Notes: a model not told the origin generated them from the letters alone. Counted from the stretch's first letter, positions 20,044 through 30,306 are shown. The stretch is DNA of 64,000 bases from Acidobacteriota bacterium (GCA_022826195.1 JAJDVI010000033.1:62001-126000), one strand, 5' to 3'. Program-made: numbers and translations.

Positions 20044-20793
20044 GTGCAATTCCCCGTCCGCCCGCCCGCCACTCTTCCCCTTCTCGCCGGCCTGCTGCTT
20101 GCTGCCGGGGTCGCGATCACGGCCTGCGGCGACGGCGATTCCACCCCCGTGGCGCCGACCCCCGCGCCCGCGCCCGCTCCGGCGCCGACCCCGCCTCCGC
20201 CACCACCGGAGCCGGAGACCGCCACCTACACCTTCGACCAGCCGGTGGCGCAGTTGGGCCCGCGAGTCCCGGGTTCGCTCCCCGAGGGCGTGGACTTCGC
20301 GTTTCCGCTCGCGATGATCGCGCACCCACGGGACGCCGCCCCGTGGACGCTGGGCGAGCCTGCCTCCGATGGCCTGAAACTGCTCGCGGAGACGGGAGCG
20401 TCGGCGGCGCTCGTCGCCGAGGCGGAGGCCGCCGGAATGGAGGTGATCGCCACCAACCTCGGAGAGTTCCTGCAGATCTTCCTCAGTCCCGACCCTTCGA
20501 TCGAGATGCACCTGGAGCGGCCCTGCCTCAGCTACGCCCAGGCGATCGCTCCGAGTCCGGACTGGTTCATCGGGCTCAGCAACGCCTGCGCCACGGACGA
20601 GGAAGGCCGCTGGCTCGAGGACATGAGTGTCGACGTGATCGCCCATGACGCGGGCACCGCCGAGGGCGAGGACTTCATGGTCAAGTCGGCCGACACCGAA
20701 CCTCGCGCGCCGATCACCGTCCTCGACGCCCCGCCTTACCTCGCGGCCCCCGCCGTCGCGTATCCGCTCACCGCGACGCGCAAGCCGGAGTAG
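20044..20793 (+). CDS. Lipoprotein with Spondin_N-like domain (paralog 1)
   Basis: Lipobox-like LLAAGVAITAC; PAPAPAP linker; SDGLKLLAETGASAALVAEAE and APSPDWFIGLSN...DAGT; GTG start at 20044 tentative. Confidence 0.75.
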   Translation: MQFPVRPPATLPLLAGLLLAAGVAITACGDGDSTPVAPTPAPAPAPAPTPPPPPPEPETATYTFDQPVAQLGPRVPGSLPEGVDFAFPLAMIAHPRDAAPWTLGEPASDGLKLLAETGASAALVAEAEAAGMEVIATNLGEFLQIFLSPDPSIEMHLERPCLSYAQAIAPSPDWFIGLSNACATDEEGRWLEDMSVDVIAHDAGTAEGEDFMVKSADTEPRAPITVLDAPPYLAAPAVAYPLTATRKPE

Positions 20794-20918
20794 GTTCGGT
20801 AATGGAGAGGTTGGCACCCTCTTTTGGTAGGTGGGCTCGAGCCCGCGATGCGGTACGATTTCACCGTAGTGGAATCGTTACGAAGACGAACACTTCGCGA
20901 CCCAAAGGAGGATCCGCG

Positions 20919-21671
20919 ATGAAGACACGAAACATCTGGATGGGGGTCGCGCTGCTGCTCAGCGTGCTGCTCTTGGCGACCTGCGGAGGGGACTCCGGGA
21001 CCACCCCGGCGCCCGCGCCCGCACCGCCGCCGGCCCCGGCGCCCGCGCCGGCCCCGGCACCCGAGCCCGAGCCGGAAGGGCCGACGATGGCCACCTACAC
21101 GATCGATTACGACCCGCACTATTCAAACAATCCACTCTTCCAGCTCCTCGGCGCCGTCCCCTACCCTGTCAAGGGCGGGGAAGCCTCGGAGGAAATCGCG
21201 TTCGTCGCCTACCCGCTCGGCGAGACACTCTGGGAGGAAGGCGGCATGGCGTCCGAAGGTCTTGAGCATCTGGCCTACGACGGCCACGCGCACGACCTGG
21301 CGCATGAGGCCGAGGAGATGGGCTGGATGGTCCTCGCGGAGAGCTTCTCCGAGATCCAGGCGTTGCTCCAGACCCAGGAAATCACCCTGAGTTCGGAGTT
21401 CCCCTGCCTCAGCTATGCCCAGAGGTACGGCCCGAGCCCGGACTGGTTCATCGGTTTCAACGTCTGCGCCGCCCATGAGGACGATGGTGAACTCCACTGG
21501 GAGGACACGATCACGGTGGAGGCCCAGATGTGGGACGCCGGAGTCCGGGACGGGGAGCCCAACATGGCGGCCACCGGCACGACGGATCCCCAGGAGCCCA
21601 TCACCAGGGTGATGACGATGCCCTGGGACACCGAGTCGGTGTCCACCATCACGGGCACCCTCCAGGAGTAA
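20919..21671 (+). CDS. Lipoprotein with Spondin_N-like domain (paralog 2)
   Basis: aaaggagg RBS; lipobox LLLATC; PAPAPAP linker; SEGLEHLAYDGHAHDLAHEAE and GPSPDWFIGFN...WDAG. Confidence 0.78.
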   Translation: MKTRNIWMGVALLLSVLLLATCGGDSGTTPAPAPAPPPAPAPAPAPAPEPEPEGPTMATYTIDYDPHYSNNPLFQLLGAVPYPVKGGEASEEIAFVAYPLGETLWEEGGMASEGLEHLAYDGHAHDLAHEAEEMGWMVLAESFSEIQALLQTQEITLSSEFPCLSYAQRYGPSPDWFIGFNVCAAHEDDGELHWEDTITVEAQMWDAGVRDGEPNMAATGTTDPQEPITRVMTMPWDTESVSTITGTLQE

Positions 21672-21691
21672 TCTTCCGCTCACCGGTTCGC

Positions 21692-21726
21692 GCGGCGCCG
21701 GACGCGAGATTCCACTCCGGCGCCGC
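21692..21726 (+). terminator. Perfect 11-bp inverted repeat just downstream of Spondin_N-like gene 2
   Basis: gcggcgccgga...tccggcgccgc, 13-nt loop, 21 bp after the stop; no U-tract. Confidence 0.4.
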
Positions 21727-21784
21727 TCCCCGATGCGTCAGGCGTCGGGTCTGAGGGCGTAGCGCGTCCGGACGCCTTGCCGCC

Positions 21785-23257
21785 ATGCCTGAACGCCTCC
21801 CGGAACCCGCCGCGGAGAGCGAAGCGGCGCTGCCGCACGACCTCCCCCGGGTCGTCATCGTCGGCGCCGGGCAGACAGGCCGCGAACTCGCGCGCCAGCT
21901 TGCCGGCGAGCGCCGCGTGGCGGTCCTTGACACCGACTCGCAAAAGCTGGAACGGCTGCGCGAGGACGCGCCGCACCAGTCGTTCGAGACTTTTCTTCGC
22001 GACGGGACCAGCGCCCTCGCCCTTCGGGACGCCGCCCGCGACGGCGCGGAGTGGGTGATCGCCGCCACCGACCAGGACGCGGTCAACATCGAAGTCTGCC
22101 GGGTGGCGGCCGAACTGGACCCCCGTCCGTCCACCATCGGCACGCTCCGGGAGTCGCACCGCACCGGAATGCTGCGCGCCACCGGCGCCGAGAGCATCGC
22201 CCGCCCCGGCGTCATCGCGAACCAGATCCGCAACCGCATCGAGCGCTCCCACCAGGTGGCGACCAGCCTCGGCCTCGGCCGCGGGGAGATCCGGGAGATC
22301 CAGGTGTTGCCGACCTCGCCGGCGGTGAACGTGAAGCTCCGGGACCTCGGCGCCCGGAAGTGGCTCATCGCGGGGATCTACCGGGGCGACCGTTTCGTCG
22401 TTCCCGACGGCGACGCGGTGATCGAGGCTGGGGACCGCCTCCTGATCACCGGCGAGCCGGAAGTGGCTCCCGGCGCCGCGGAGTTCCTCCGCGAGGGCAA
22501 GTCGCTCTTCCCGCTCCAGTTCGGGAGCCACATCGTGGTGTTCGCGGAGCGGGAACTCCCCGAGGTCGCTTGGCGGGAAGCGGAGTATCTGTTCCGCACC
22601 TCCCGGGCGCGCCGCTTCCGGATCGTGGCGCCCGAGGGAGTGGAGCCCCCCGCCGACTTCGGGGTCCCCGCCGACCGCCTCGCCCGCATCGTGCCCGGCG
22701 ACGATCCCTTCGCGGCGGCGCGGCCCGACGCCGGCTGCGTGGTGATCGACCACGGCGAACCGTCCTTCCTCGCGCGCATCGGCCTGAACGCGGCGCGTTT
22801 CCTTTCCACCATGGCGCGGTACTCCTGCCCGGTGCTGATTCCCGGCGCCAGCTTTCCGTGGGAGCGCCTCGTGATTCCGGTCACCGACGTGGAGGGCACG
22901 CTGCGCGCCGCCGACACCGCCATCGGCCTCTCCCGGCAATTCGGCATCCCCCTGGCCGCCGTCGTCGTGACCCCTCCGTCCTTCATCGGCCGGGGACTCG
23001 AGGGCGGCGCCGACGTGGCCTCGGTGGTCTCCGCCATCGAGCGGATGGCGGACCTCTACCGGGTGCGGGTTCCCATCGTCCGCGCCGAGGGAAATCCCCC
23101 GCGACAACTCGCCCGCCTCACCGGTCCCCGGGACCTCCTCGTCCTGGGATACGACCAGGGACACGCCGGGTCGTTCTTCCGGCCGGACCCCGCGGTCCAC
23201 ATGATGATCCGGGCCCGGGCGTCGGTCCTGGCCCTACCGATCCCGCCGCACCACTGA
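21785..23257 (+). CDS. TrkA-N/TrkA-C domain protein with C-terminal USP-like region (K+ transport regulator-like)
   Basis: RVVIVGAGQTGRELARQLAGERRVAVLDTD Rossmann; IQVLPTSPAVNVKLRDLG...GDRLLITGEP RCK_C; C-terminal USP-like segment. Confidence 0.78.
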   Translation: MPERLPEPAAESEAALPHDLPRVVIVGAGQTGRELARQLAGERRVAVLDTDSQKLERLREDAPHQSFETFLRDGTSALALRDAARDGAEWVIAATDQDAVNIEVCRVAAELDPRPSTIGTLRESHRTGMLRATGAESIARPGVIANQIRNRIERSHQVATSLGLGRGEIREIQVLPTSPAVNVKLRDLGARKWLIAGIYRGDRFVVPDGDAVIEAGDRLLITGEPEVAPGAAEFLREGKSLFPLQFGSHIVVFAERELPEVAWREAEYLFRTSRARRFRIVAPEGVEPPADFGVPADRLARIVPGDDPFAAARPDAGCVVIDHGEPSFLARIGLNAARFLSTMARYSCPVLIPGASFPWERLVIPVTDVEGTLRAADTAIGLSRQFGIPLAAVVVTPPSFIGRGLEGGADVASVVSAIERMADLYRVRVPIVRAEGNPPRQLARLTGPRDLLVLGYDQGHAGSFFRPDPAVHMMIRARASVLALPIPPHH

Positions 23258-23258
23258 C

Positions 23259-23411
23259 GGAGCGCCAGCCTCCAGCCGGCATCGCCGACCGCAGGGAGGC
23301 GAAAGGCACGGCACAACCCGGAGAACCGGCCGTGGCCTCCGTTCACGGGAAGGAGCGCCGCCGGCGCGGGTTTCGCGCTCCCGCGCGATGCCGGCCGGAG
23401 GCCGGCGCTCC
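23259..23411. repeat. Head-to-head pair of palindromic REP-like units (23259-23285 and 23385-23411)
   Basis: ggagcgccagcctccagccggcatcgc and gcgatgccggccggaggccggcgctcc. Confidence 0.88.
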
Positions 23412-23437
23412 GACTGGCGCTCCTGCCGGCGCTCCGG

Positions 23438-26002
23438 TCAGCGGCCCGGTCGCCTCGTTCCCGAAGCGTTCGCGCCGCCGATGGGTGAACCCTGGGGGCG
23501 CTCCGGCCGGCTGGCGTTCGGGTCGAGGCTCGCGTCGCGGTCGGCGAAGCGCCGGATGTCGGCGACGGCGAGGGTCTCGTGGGGCGTCGCGTCGGCCATG
23601 CCGGCGAGCGTCCCGCCGAGCGCCATGAGGCGGTCCTCGATGATCGCCCGCACCCGCGCCGGGTTGTCGGGGTTCATGGCCTCGCGCATCATGCCGTTCA
23701 GCACGCTCCGTTCGGCGGCGTCCTGCACCATGCGGCGATAGCTGTCCTCCGGCTCCGCGTTGCCCCAGGTCTTCTCCACCATCCGGTCCAGGACCTCACC
23801 GAGCCCCGGTTGGTCCGAATCCATCGCGTGGTTGTTCACGAGCCGCGCCATCCGCTCCGGGTGGAGCAGGAGTTCCACGGTGTAGTCGGCCGAGGTGTCC
23901 GCCGCGGCCAGCGGATCGAAGACGAGCCCGGTGTGCCCGTCGAAACCTTCTCCGCCCGATTCCCGGTAGGCCGGGGGTGGAATCAGCTCCACGATCCGCT
24001 CCGGCAGCGCCAGGAAGTCGGTCTCCAGCGTACGGAGGACGGTCTCCAGCGCCTCCCGCTGGCGCTCGCCGGGGATCGGCGCCACCGGCCGTTGCCCGTC
24101 GCCCCGGACCGCGTAGTAGTACTCCTGGCCGCCGACGGTGTTCAGCGCCGCCTTCATCTGGAAGCGGTGGTGGAGGTAGAGCGGGACCAGCACCGGCTCG
24201 AGCAGCGACATGGCCTCGCCCGGCCGGATCACGTTCTCGCCGAAGGCGTCGAGTCCGGCCTGGCGGATCTCGATCTCGCGCCCCAGGTGCCGCACCAGGT
24301 CCTGGCCGTTGTCCCACACCGAGGCCAGCGGATGCGCGCCGGCGCCGATGTAGTTGTCGGTGTGGGCCATGAACCGCGTTTCGGACATCAGCCCTTCCTG
24401 CATGATGGCGTCGAGCGCGGCGGCGGTCTCCTCGGGCGGGAAGTGGCCGTAGGCCCAGCGCACCGAGAGGATGTCGTAGGAACCGACCCCGACCCCGTAG
24501 GCGTCATCCAGCTTCACCACCCCGTCCTCGAGCACCGCAAGCGGCGCCGGGTAGTCCATGACGCTGGCCCGGCCGCCATAGGTGGAGGCCATGTAGTTGT
24601 GCGGGAACCCCAGGGTGTGTCCCACCTCGTGGGCCGAGAGCTGCGCCACCCGGGCGAGCGCCATGTCCAGCGGGGTGGCGCCCTCCCCGACCTGCGCGAG
24701 GTAGGAAAAGCCCGGCGCCGCCGAGAGGCCGCAGGAGTGCGGACCGTCCGGATCCGGCGGCAGCCCGATAGGAGGTGTGCCGGAGGCGCCGCCGTACGGC
24801 GTCACCATGCCGACCCCGAGCAGGTGGTCCTGCCGGAGGCGCAGGCTGCCCAGGTTCACGTTCCCCTTGATGATCTCCCCGGTGCGGGGGTCCTGGACCC
24901 CGCCGCCGTAGGACCAGCCGCGGGTGCGGCGATGGGTCCAGTGGATCATGTTGTAGCGGATGTCCTGGGCGTCGGCGCCCTCCGGGAGCACCTCGACCCG
25001 ATAGGCGCCGATGAAACCGGCCGCCTCGAACGCTTCCGCCCACCAGCGGGCGCCCTCGAGGAGCGCGGTCCGCACTGGCTCGGGAACGCCGCGGTCGAGG
25101 TAGTAGACGATGGGTTCCACGACTGCCGACCGCTCCGCGGAGGGATCGGTCTTCTGGAGACGGTGGCGGGCCGCCAGCCGCACCGTCATCGGCTGGTCGA
25201 TCGGGGTGGCGTAGTCCATGTAGGTCGGACCGTTCACGCCGATCCGCGGGTCCGCGACCCGGATCTCGAATCCGGGCCCCGGCAGGCGTACGAGCGAGTG
25301 GTGGTGCCGGAGGGTCACGGCGTCCCCGCTGGCCGCGACGCCGGAGACCAGCCGACCCGGGTTGTCGCTCGTGAAGGTCAGCATGGTCTCGACTTCGGTG
25401 TTGTCGGGGAAGCCCTTGGTGTTCTCCAGGTAGAAGACGCTGCGGTCCCGGTCGAGCCGGAAGGTCCCCTGCCCGGCCCGCGCGATCCGCGCCGCCGAGC
25501 CGTGGGCGTCCCGCAGAAAGAAGTCCGTCATGTCCACGAGGACGCGGCCCTCGGTCTCTGCCTCCACCTGGAAGCCCCAGTGCACCGAGGGAGCGAACGC
25601 GTCACGGACGGCCCGGATCTCGTCCGGGTTGTCGCTGACCGCCCGGTAGCGGTAGTTCGGCTCCATGAGCAGGATGCGAGGGCCGACGCGGATCGGCATC
25701 AGCACCGCCCGCCGGCTGATCTGCCCGCGGTCGAGGCCGATCGGGTTGCTGCCGAGGCCGGAAGCCGCGGAGACGGAGTACATGAACTCTTCCTCCATCT
25801 CGGCGAATTCCGCGAACAGGTGTCCGGTGCGCTCGTCCCAGTAGAGGGGCACGAACCCGGAGATCGCGGTCATCCCGGCGGTCTTTTCCTCGATGGTGGG
25901 AGGCGCGTCCTGCGCAAGGGCGGGGACGCCGAGGAGAGCCACCGCCAGCAAGCAGAGGCCCAACCGGAGCGGCAGGCGGGGCGGAAGCATCGTCGTCATC
26001 AT
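23438..26002 (-). CDS. Secreted zinc-dependent metalloprotease (DUF5117/DUF4953-type)
   Basis: Signal peptide; LSAHEVGHTLGFPHNYMAS zinc motif; YVEN/SVFYLENTKGFPDNTEVE region. Confidence 0.9.
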   Translation of the reverse strand: MMTTMLPPRLPLRLGLCLLAVALLGVPALAQDAPPTIEEKTAGMTAISGFVPLYWDERTGHLFAEFAEMEEEFMYSVSAASGLGSNPIGLDRGQISRRAVLMPIRVGPRILLMEPNYRYRAVSDNPDEIRAVRDAFAPSVHWGFQVEAETEGRVLVDMTDFFLRDAHGSAARIARAGQGTFRLDRDRSVFYLENTKGFPDNTEVETMLTFTSDNPGRLVSGVAASGDAVTLRHHHSLVRLPGPGFEIRVADPRIGVNGPTYMDYATPIDQPMTVRLAARHRLQKTDPSAERSAVVEPIVYYLDRGVPEPVRTALLEGARWWAEAFEAAGFIGAYRVEVLPEGADAQDIRYNMIHWTHRRTRGWSYGGGVQDPRTGEIIKGNVNLGSLRLRQDHLLGVGMVTPYGGASGTPPIGLPPDPDGPHSCGLSAAPGFSYLAQVGEGATPLDMALARVAQLSAHEVGHTLGFPHNYMASTYGGRASVMDYPAPLAVLEDGVVKLDDAYGVGVGSYDILSVRWAYGHFPPEETAAALDAIMQEGLMSETRFMAHTDNYIGAGAHPLASVWDNGQDLVRHLGREIEIRQAGLDAFGENVIRPGEAMSLLEPVLVPLYLHHRFQMKAALNTVGGQEYYYAVRGDGQRPVAPIPGERQREALETVLRTLETDFLALPERIVELIPPPAYRESGGEGFDGHTGLVFDPLAAADTSADYTVELLLHPERMARLVNNHAMDSDQPGLGEVLDRMVEKTWGNAEPEDSYRRMVQDAAERSVLNGMMREAMNPDNPARVRAIIEDRLMALGGTLAGMADATPHETLAVADIRRFADRDASLDPNASRPERPQGSPIGGANASGTRRPGR

Positions 26003-26142
26003 GGGGCTCAACCTTTGCGGAGAAAGAAAGCGTGGCCCCGAATCATGCCGGAAACTCCCGGAGCGCGGCAATGAGGCACGCGCTGGGCAGACCTGTCGCG
26101 TCGCACTCCGGGTCGGGGAACCCGGAGTGGACGGGCCGGCAC

Positions 26143-27072
26143 TCAGCGCGAGCGGCGCAGAAAGTCGAGGAACTCGCTGTCGCTGCCGATGACCAGGGTG
26201 ACCCCTTCGTCCAGCGCGGTCCGGTAGGTCTCGAGCGACTTCATGAACCGATAGAAGTCGGCGTCCCGCTGGTAGGCGCGGGCGTAGATCGCCGAGGCCT
26301 CGGCGTCGGCCCGGCCGCGGATCTCCTCGGCCTGGCGGAACGCCTCCGACTCGATGGACTTGAGCTCACGCTCGCGCTGTCCCCGGACTTCGGCGGCGCG
26401 CCCCTGCCCCTCGGAGCGGCTCCGTTCCGCGATCCGCTGGCGTTCCGAAATCATCCGTTCGTACACCTTGGCGCGGACTTCCTCGACGTAGTTGACCCGC
26501 TTGATGCGGACGTCCACGAGTTCGATCCCGAAGCTCGGAGTCACCTCCGACGCCTTCTCGAGGATGTTGCGGGTGATCCCGTTCCTCCCGAACTCGATCT
26601 CGCTCGGCAGTTCCTCAGTCGCGAAGGAGACGAGGTCCTCGGTGAGTTCGAAGTCGCGGTTCGTGATCCGCACGATCTCGATCAGGTCGTAGTTGGCCAC
26701 CGCGTTCCGGGTCTCGCCGTCGATGATGTCGTCGAGGCGGCTCTGGGCGCCGCGCTCGTCGCGGACCGATTGGAAGAACAGCAGCGGGTCGGCGATGCGC
26801 CAGCGGGCGTAGGTATCCACCCAGATGAACTTCTTGTCGCGGGTGGTGATCTGGTTCGCGTCCCCGTCCCAGGGCAGCCAGCGCTGGTCGAAGCGCGTCA
26901 CCCGGTGGATGAACGGCAGCTTGAAGTGGAGCCCCGGGTCGGTGACGGCGCCGCCCACCGGCTCGCCGAACTGGGTGATGATGGCCTGTTCGGTCTCCCG
27001 AATGGTGTAGGCCGAAGAAAAGAGGAGGACGAGTCCGGCGAGCGTCCCCAGGACCGGTAGCGCGCGCTTCAC
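26143..27072 (-). CDS. hflC: HflC, SPFH-domain protease modulator
   Basis: MKRALPVLGTLAGLVLLFSSAYTIRETEQAIITQFGEPVGGAVTDPGLHFKLPFI; 4-bp overlap with hflK. Confidence 0.93.
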   Translation of the reverse strand: MKRALPVLGTLAGLVLLFSSAYTIRETEQAIITQFGEPVGGAVTDPGLHFKLPFIHRVTRFDQRWLPWDGDANQITTRDKKFIWVDTYARWRIADPLLFFQSVRDERGAQSRLDDIIDGETRNAVANYDLIEIVRITNRDFELTEDLVSFATEELPSEIEFGRNGITRNILEKASEVTPSFGIELVDVRIKRVNYVEEVRAKVYERMISERQRIAERSRSEGQGRAAEVRGQRERELKSIESEAFRQAEEIRGRADAEASAIYARAYQRDADFYRFMKSLETYRTALDEGVTLVIGSDSEFLDFLRRSR

Positions 27073-28160
27073 TTGGGGTCCTCCCGCTCCGGCTGCTGGC
27101 CGGGGTCCGGCCCACCCGGGTTGGGTGGCTGCCGCCGTTCGCCGTTCAGATTCAGGAGCGGCAGAATGTTCGCGCCGCTCTCGTCGAGGATCACCTTCTG
27201 CCCGAGCTTCGGCATGACCTCGGACAGCGTCTCCAGGTACATCCGGGCCCTGGTCACCCGGGGTGCGTTCCGGTACTCGGTATAGACCGCTTCGAACCGC
27301 GCCGCCTCACCACGGGCCCGGTTCACCCGCTCGGCCGCGTAGCCTTCGGCCTCCTGGATGACGCGCTCGGCATCGCCGCGGGCGCGGGGGATCGCCTGGT
27401 TGTATTCGGCGAGCGCCTCGTTCGTGAGCCGCTCCTTCTCCTGGATCGCCTCGTTCACCTCGTTGAAGGACGGCTTGACGAGGTCCGGCGGGTTGACGTC
27501 CTGGAGGACGAGCTGCTGGACGCTGATCCCGGTCTCGTAGCGGTCGTTCATGTCCTGGAGGAGGTCCTTGGCCTGGGCCGCGATCTGCTCGCGGCCGACG
27601 GTGAGGACCTCGTCCACGCTGTGATCGCCGACGACGTCGCGCATGGCGGCCTCGCTCATGTCCCGGAAGGTCGAACGGATTTCCCGGACGTTGAAGAGAT
27701 AGGCCCGCGGATCCTGCACCTTGTACTGCACGATCCACTCGACCACCGCGACGTTCAGATCGCCGGTGAGCATGAGCGACTCCTCGAGGAACTGCCGCTC
27801 GTCGTACATGGTGCGCACGCCGGCCTCGACCGTCCGGAAGCCGAACTCTTCCTTGAGCTGGCGCTCCACCGGCACCTTCGTCACCGCTTCGAGGAACGGC
27901 ACGATGAAGTGGAGCCCCGGGTCCGTCACGCGGGAATAGCGGCCGAACCGGGTGACCACCCCCGCCTCGTCGGGCTGGACCTGGTAGACGGACATGAAGA
28001 AGAGGGCCACCGCCACGACCCCCGCCGCGATCCGCAGGGCCGTCCGGCGGGCGTTTCCTCCGAAACGCCGCAGGAGCCCCTCCAGATCGGGCATGGCAGG
28101 CCGTTCCCCGCCGAGTCCCCCCCAGGGTCCGTTGCCCCCGGGATTGTCATAGAACGCCAT
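27069..28160 (-). CDS. hflK: HflK, SPFH-domain protease modulator
   Basis: GNGPWGG N-term, SVYQVQPDEAGVVTRFGRYSRVTDPGLHFIVPFLEAVTKVPVERQLKEEFGFRT. Confidence 0.93.
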   Translation of the reverse strand: MAFYDNPGGNGPWGGLGGERPAMPDLEGLLRRFGGNARRTALRIAAGVVAVALFFMSVYQVQPDEAGVVTRFGRYSRVTDPGLHFIVPFLEAVTKVPVERQLKEEFGFRTVEAGVRTMYDERQFLEESLMLTGDLNVAVVEWIVQYKVQDPRAYLFNVREIRSTFRDMSEAAMRDVVGDHSVDEVLTVGREQIAAQAKDLLQDMNDRYETGISVQQLVLQDVNPPDLVKPSFNEVNEAIQEKERLTNEALAEYNQAIPRARGDAERVIQEAEGYAAERVNRARGEAARFEAVYTEYRNAPRVTRARMYLETLSEVMPKLGQKVILDESGANILPLLNLNGERRQPPNPGGPDPGQQPEREDPK

Positions 28161-28223
28161 TCGCTCTCGCCTCCTGCATTGCAGCCGATGGCCCGGATCG
28201 TAGCGCGCGCCCCGGCCGCTACC

Positions 28224-28733
28224 ATGCGCCGCATGCGCAACCCCGTGATCTCTCTCGGACTCGTGATCCTTCTCAGCGGCGCCTGTGGAGCCCCGTCAGG
28301 TTCCGATGGGTCCGGCAGCGCGGCTCCCGAGGAGCGTCACGCGGTGACGCCGGAGGAGGCGGCGGCCATCGCGGCGGACATCCGCGCGCTCATGGAAGCG
28401 CAGGCGGGGGCCTGGAACGAGGGAGACCTCGTGCGGTTCGTGGCCGACTATCTCGACTCCCCCCGGATGCGGTTCGTCTCGGGGGGAAGCGTCCGCTACG
28501 GCTCGGAGGACGTGCTCGACCGCTACCGGCGGAACTACCCGGACCGGGCGGCGATGGGGATGCTCACCTTCACCGATCTCGACGTGCGGGTGCTGTCCGA
28601 GGAGTACGTGTTCGTGTTCGGCCGTTACGACCTCGAGCGGGACAGCGACGCCCCCACCGGGCTCTTCACGCTCCTCTTCGAGCGCACCGCGGACGGCTGG
28701 AAGATCTCCCACGACCACACGTCGTCGGGCTGA
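28224..28733 (+). CDS. SnoaL-like/DUF4440 NTF2-fold lipoprotein
   Basis: Lipobox LLSGAC; MEAQAGAWNEGDLVRFVADYLDSPRMRFVSGG...GWKISHDHTSS. Confidence 0.78.
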   Translation: MRRMRNPVISLGLVILLSGACGAPSGSDGSGSAAPEERHAVTPEEAAAIAADIRALMEAQAGAWNEGDLVRFVADYLDSPRMRFVSGGSVRYGSEDVLDRYRRNYPDRAAMGMLTFTDLDVRVLSEEYVFVFGRYDLERDSDAPTGLFTLLFERTADGWKISHDHTSSG

Positions 28734-28787
28734 GGGTCCCGGAGGCCGCGGGCCGGTGGCGCGGCCGCGGTGATACAACCTGCCGGC

Positions 28788-30161
28788 ATGCGAACGCCTC
28801 TCCTTTCCAGCGCTCTTCTGATTGCCTCGCTGACGTTGCCCGCGGCGGGACCGGCCCAGACCGGCGAGCCGCCAAGGCGGGATCCCCGAATGTACGACCT
28901 CCTCGAGGCGGTCTCCGCGGAGCGCATCGAGTCCGACATCCGCACCCTGGTGGGGTTCGGCACGCGGCACACCCTCTCCGAGACCGAGAGCGAGACCCGG
29001 GGGATCGGCGCCGCCCGGCGCTGGATCCACGCGGAATTCACGTTGATCTCGGATGCCTGCGGCGGCTGCCTCGAAGTCTCCTACCAGCGGAACGTGGTGC
29101 CGGGGCGGGAGGGAAGCCGCATCCCGGTGGACACCGAGGTCGTGAACGTCCTCGCGACCCTGCGGGGGACGAGCGAGCCGAACCGGATCGTCATCATGTC
29201 GGGGGACATCGACAGCCGGGTCTCCGACGCGAACAACTTCACCGACGACTCACCGGGCGCCAACGACAACGCGAGCGGCATGGCGGGCGCCATCGAGGCC
29301 GCCCGGGTGCTGAGCCGCCACGCGGGTTCCTTCCCCGCCACCATCATCCTGGCCGGGCTCTCCGGGGAGGAACAGGGGCTCTACGGCGGCCGCCACATGG
29401 CGAGCGTCGCCGTCGACGAGGGCTGGGACATCGAGGCGGTCCTGAACAACGACATGATCGGGAACATCGAAGGGGTGGACGGGGTCATCCGGAACGACGT
29501 GTTCCGGGTGTTCTCCGAACCGACCCCGGTGACCGAGACCGAGGAGGCGCGGCGGCGGCGGCGCGTCACCGGCGGTGAGGTGGACGGCGTCTCCCGGCAG
29601 CTCGCGCGCTACGTGGCGCGGATGGCCGACCTCTACATCCCCAATCTCGAGGCCAAGATGATCTACCGCCTCGACCGCTTCGGGCGCGGCGGGCACCACC
29701 GTCCCTTCAACGACGCCGGGTTCCCGGGCGTCCGGATCATGGAGACCCACGAGAACTACCGGCGCCAGCACCAGGACCTCCGGGTGGAGGACGGGATCGA
29801 GTACGGGGACGTGATCGAGGGGGTGAACTTCGACTACGCGGCGAAGCTCACCGGCGTGAACCTCATCACCCTCGCCGGGCTCGCCTGGGCGCCGGCCCCG
29901 CCCACCGGGGTGGGGATCGCCGGAGCGGTGCGGGCGTCCGCCGTCCTGTCGTGGGATCCGGTGGCTTCCGACAACCTCGCGGGCTACCGCGTGTACTGGC
30001 GGGACACCACCGCGCCCCAGTGGGAGCACTCGCGCTTCGTGGGGGACGTCGCCGAGTACACATTCGAGAACCTGGTGATCGACAACTACCTGTTCGGGGT
30101 GGCGTCGGTGGGGACGGACGGGAACGAGAGCGTCGTGGTGTTTCCGACGGCGCGGCGGTAG
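28788..30161 (+). CDS. M28 family metallopeptidase with C-terminal FN3-like domain
   Basis: Signal peptide; SPGANDNASGMAGAIEAARVL, LAGLSGEEQGLYGGRHMA; C-term LSWDPVASDNLAGYRVYWRDT. Confidence 0.88.
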   Translation: MRTPLLSSALLIASLTLPAAGPAQTGEPPRRDPRMYDLLEAVSAERIESDIRTLVGFGTRHTLSETESETRGIGAARRWIHAEFTLISDACGGCLEVSYQRNVVPGREGSRIPVDTEVVNVLATLRGTSEPNRIVIMSGDIDSRVSDANNFTDDSPGANDNASGMAGAIEAARVLSRHAGSFPATIILAGLSGEEQGLYGGRHMASVAVDEGWDIEAVLNNDMIGNIEGVDGVIRNDVFRVFSEPTPVTETEEARRRRRVTGGEVDGVSRQLARYVARMADLYIPNLEAKMIYRLDRFGRGGHHRPFNDAGFPGVRIMETHENYRRQHQDLRVEDGIEYGDVIEGVNFDYAAKLTGVNLITLAGLAWAPAPPTGVGIAGAVRASAVLSWDPVASDNLAGYRVYWRDTTAPQWEHSRFVGDVAEYTFENLVIDNYLFGVASVGTDGNESVVVFPTARR

Positions 30162-30272
30162 TCGGGGGGGCGTGCGTAGCCCGCAAGGGCGGAAGGAGTA
30201 GCGACGTGCGCGGCGCGGAGCGCCGCGGCGCCGGTCTGGTTGCGATGTGCTGTTTCGCAGCCCTCTCGGGCT

Positions 30273-30299
30273 GCGATGCCGGCCGGAGGCCGGCGCTCC
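30273..30299 (+). repeat. REP-like palindromic unit (single intact copy, possible degenerate inverted partner from ~30218)
   Basis: gcgatgccggccggaggccggcgctcc exact match to other copies. Confidence 0.85.
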
Positions 30300-30306
30300 G
30301 AGGGTT

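Noticed and set aside
20833-20844. Perfect 12-bp palindrome GGGCTCGAGCCC upstream of the second spondin-like gene as an operator
   Set aside because: No second site or known regulator context; a single GC-rich palindrome is not sufficient evidence.
20160-21068. CCCGCGCCCGC / GCGCCCGCGCCGGCC short tandem runs as a possible CRISPR or VNTR array
   Set aside because: They encode the Pro-Ala linkers of the two lipoproteins; no spacer structure.
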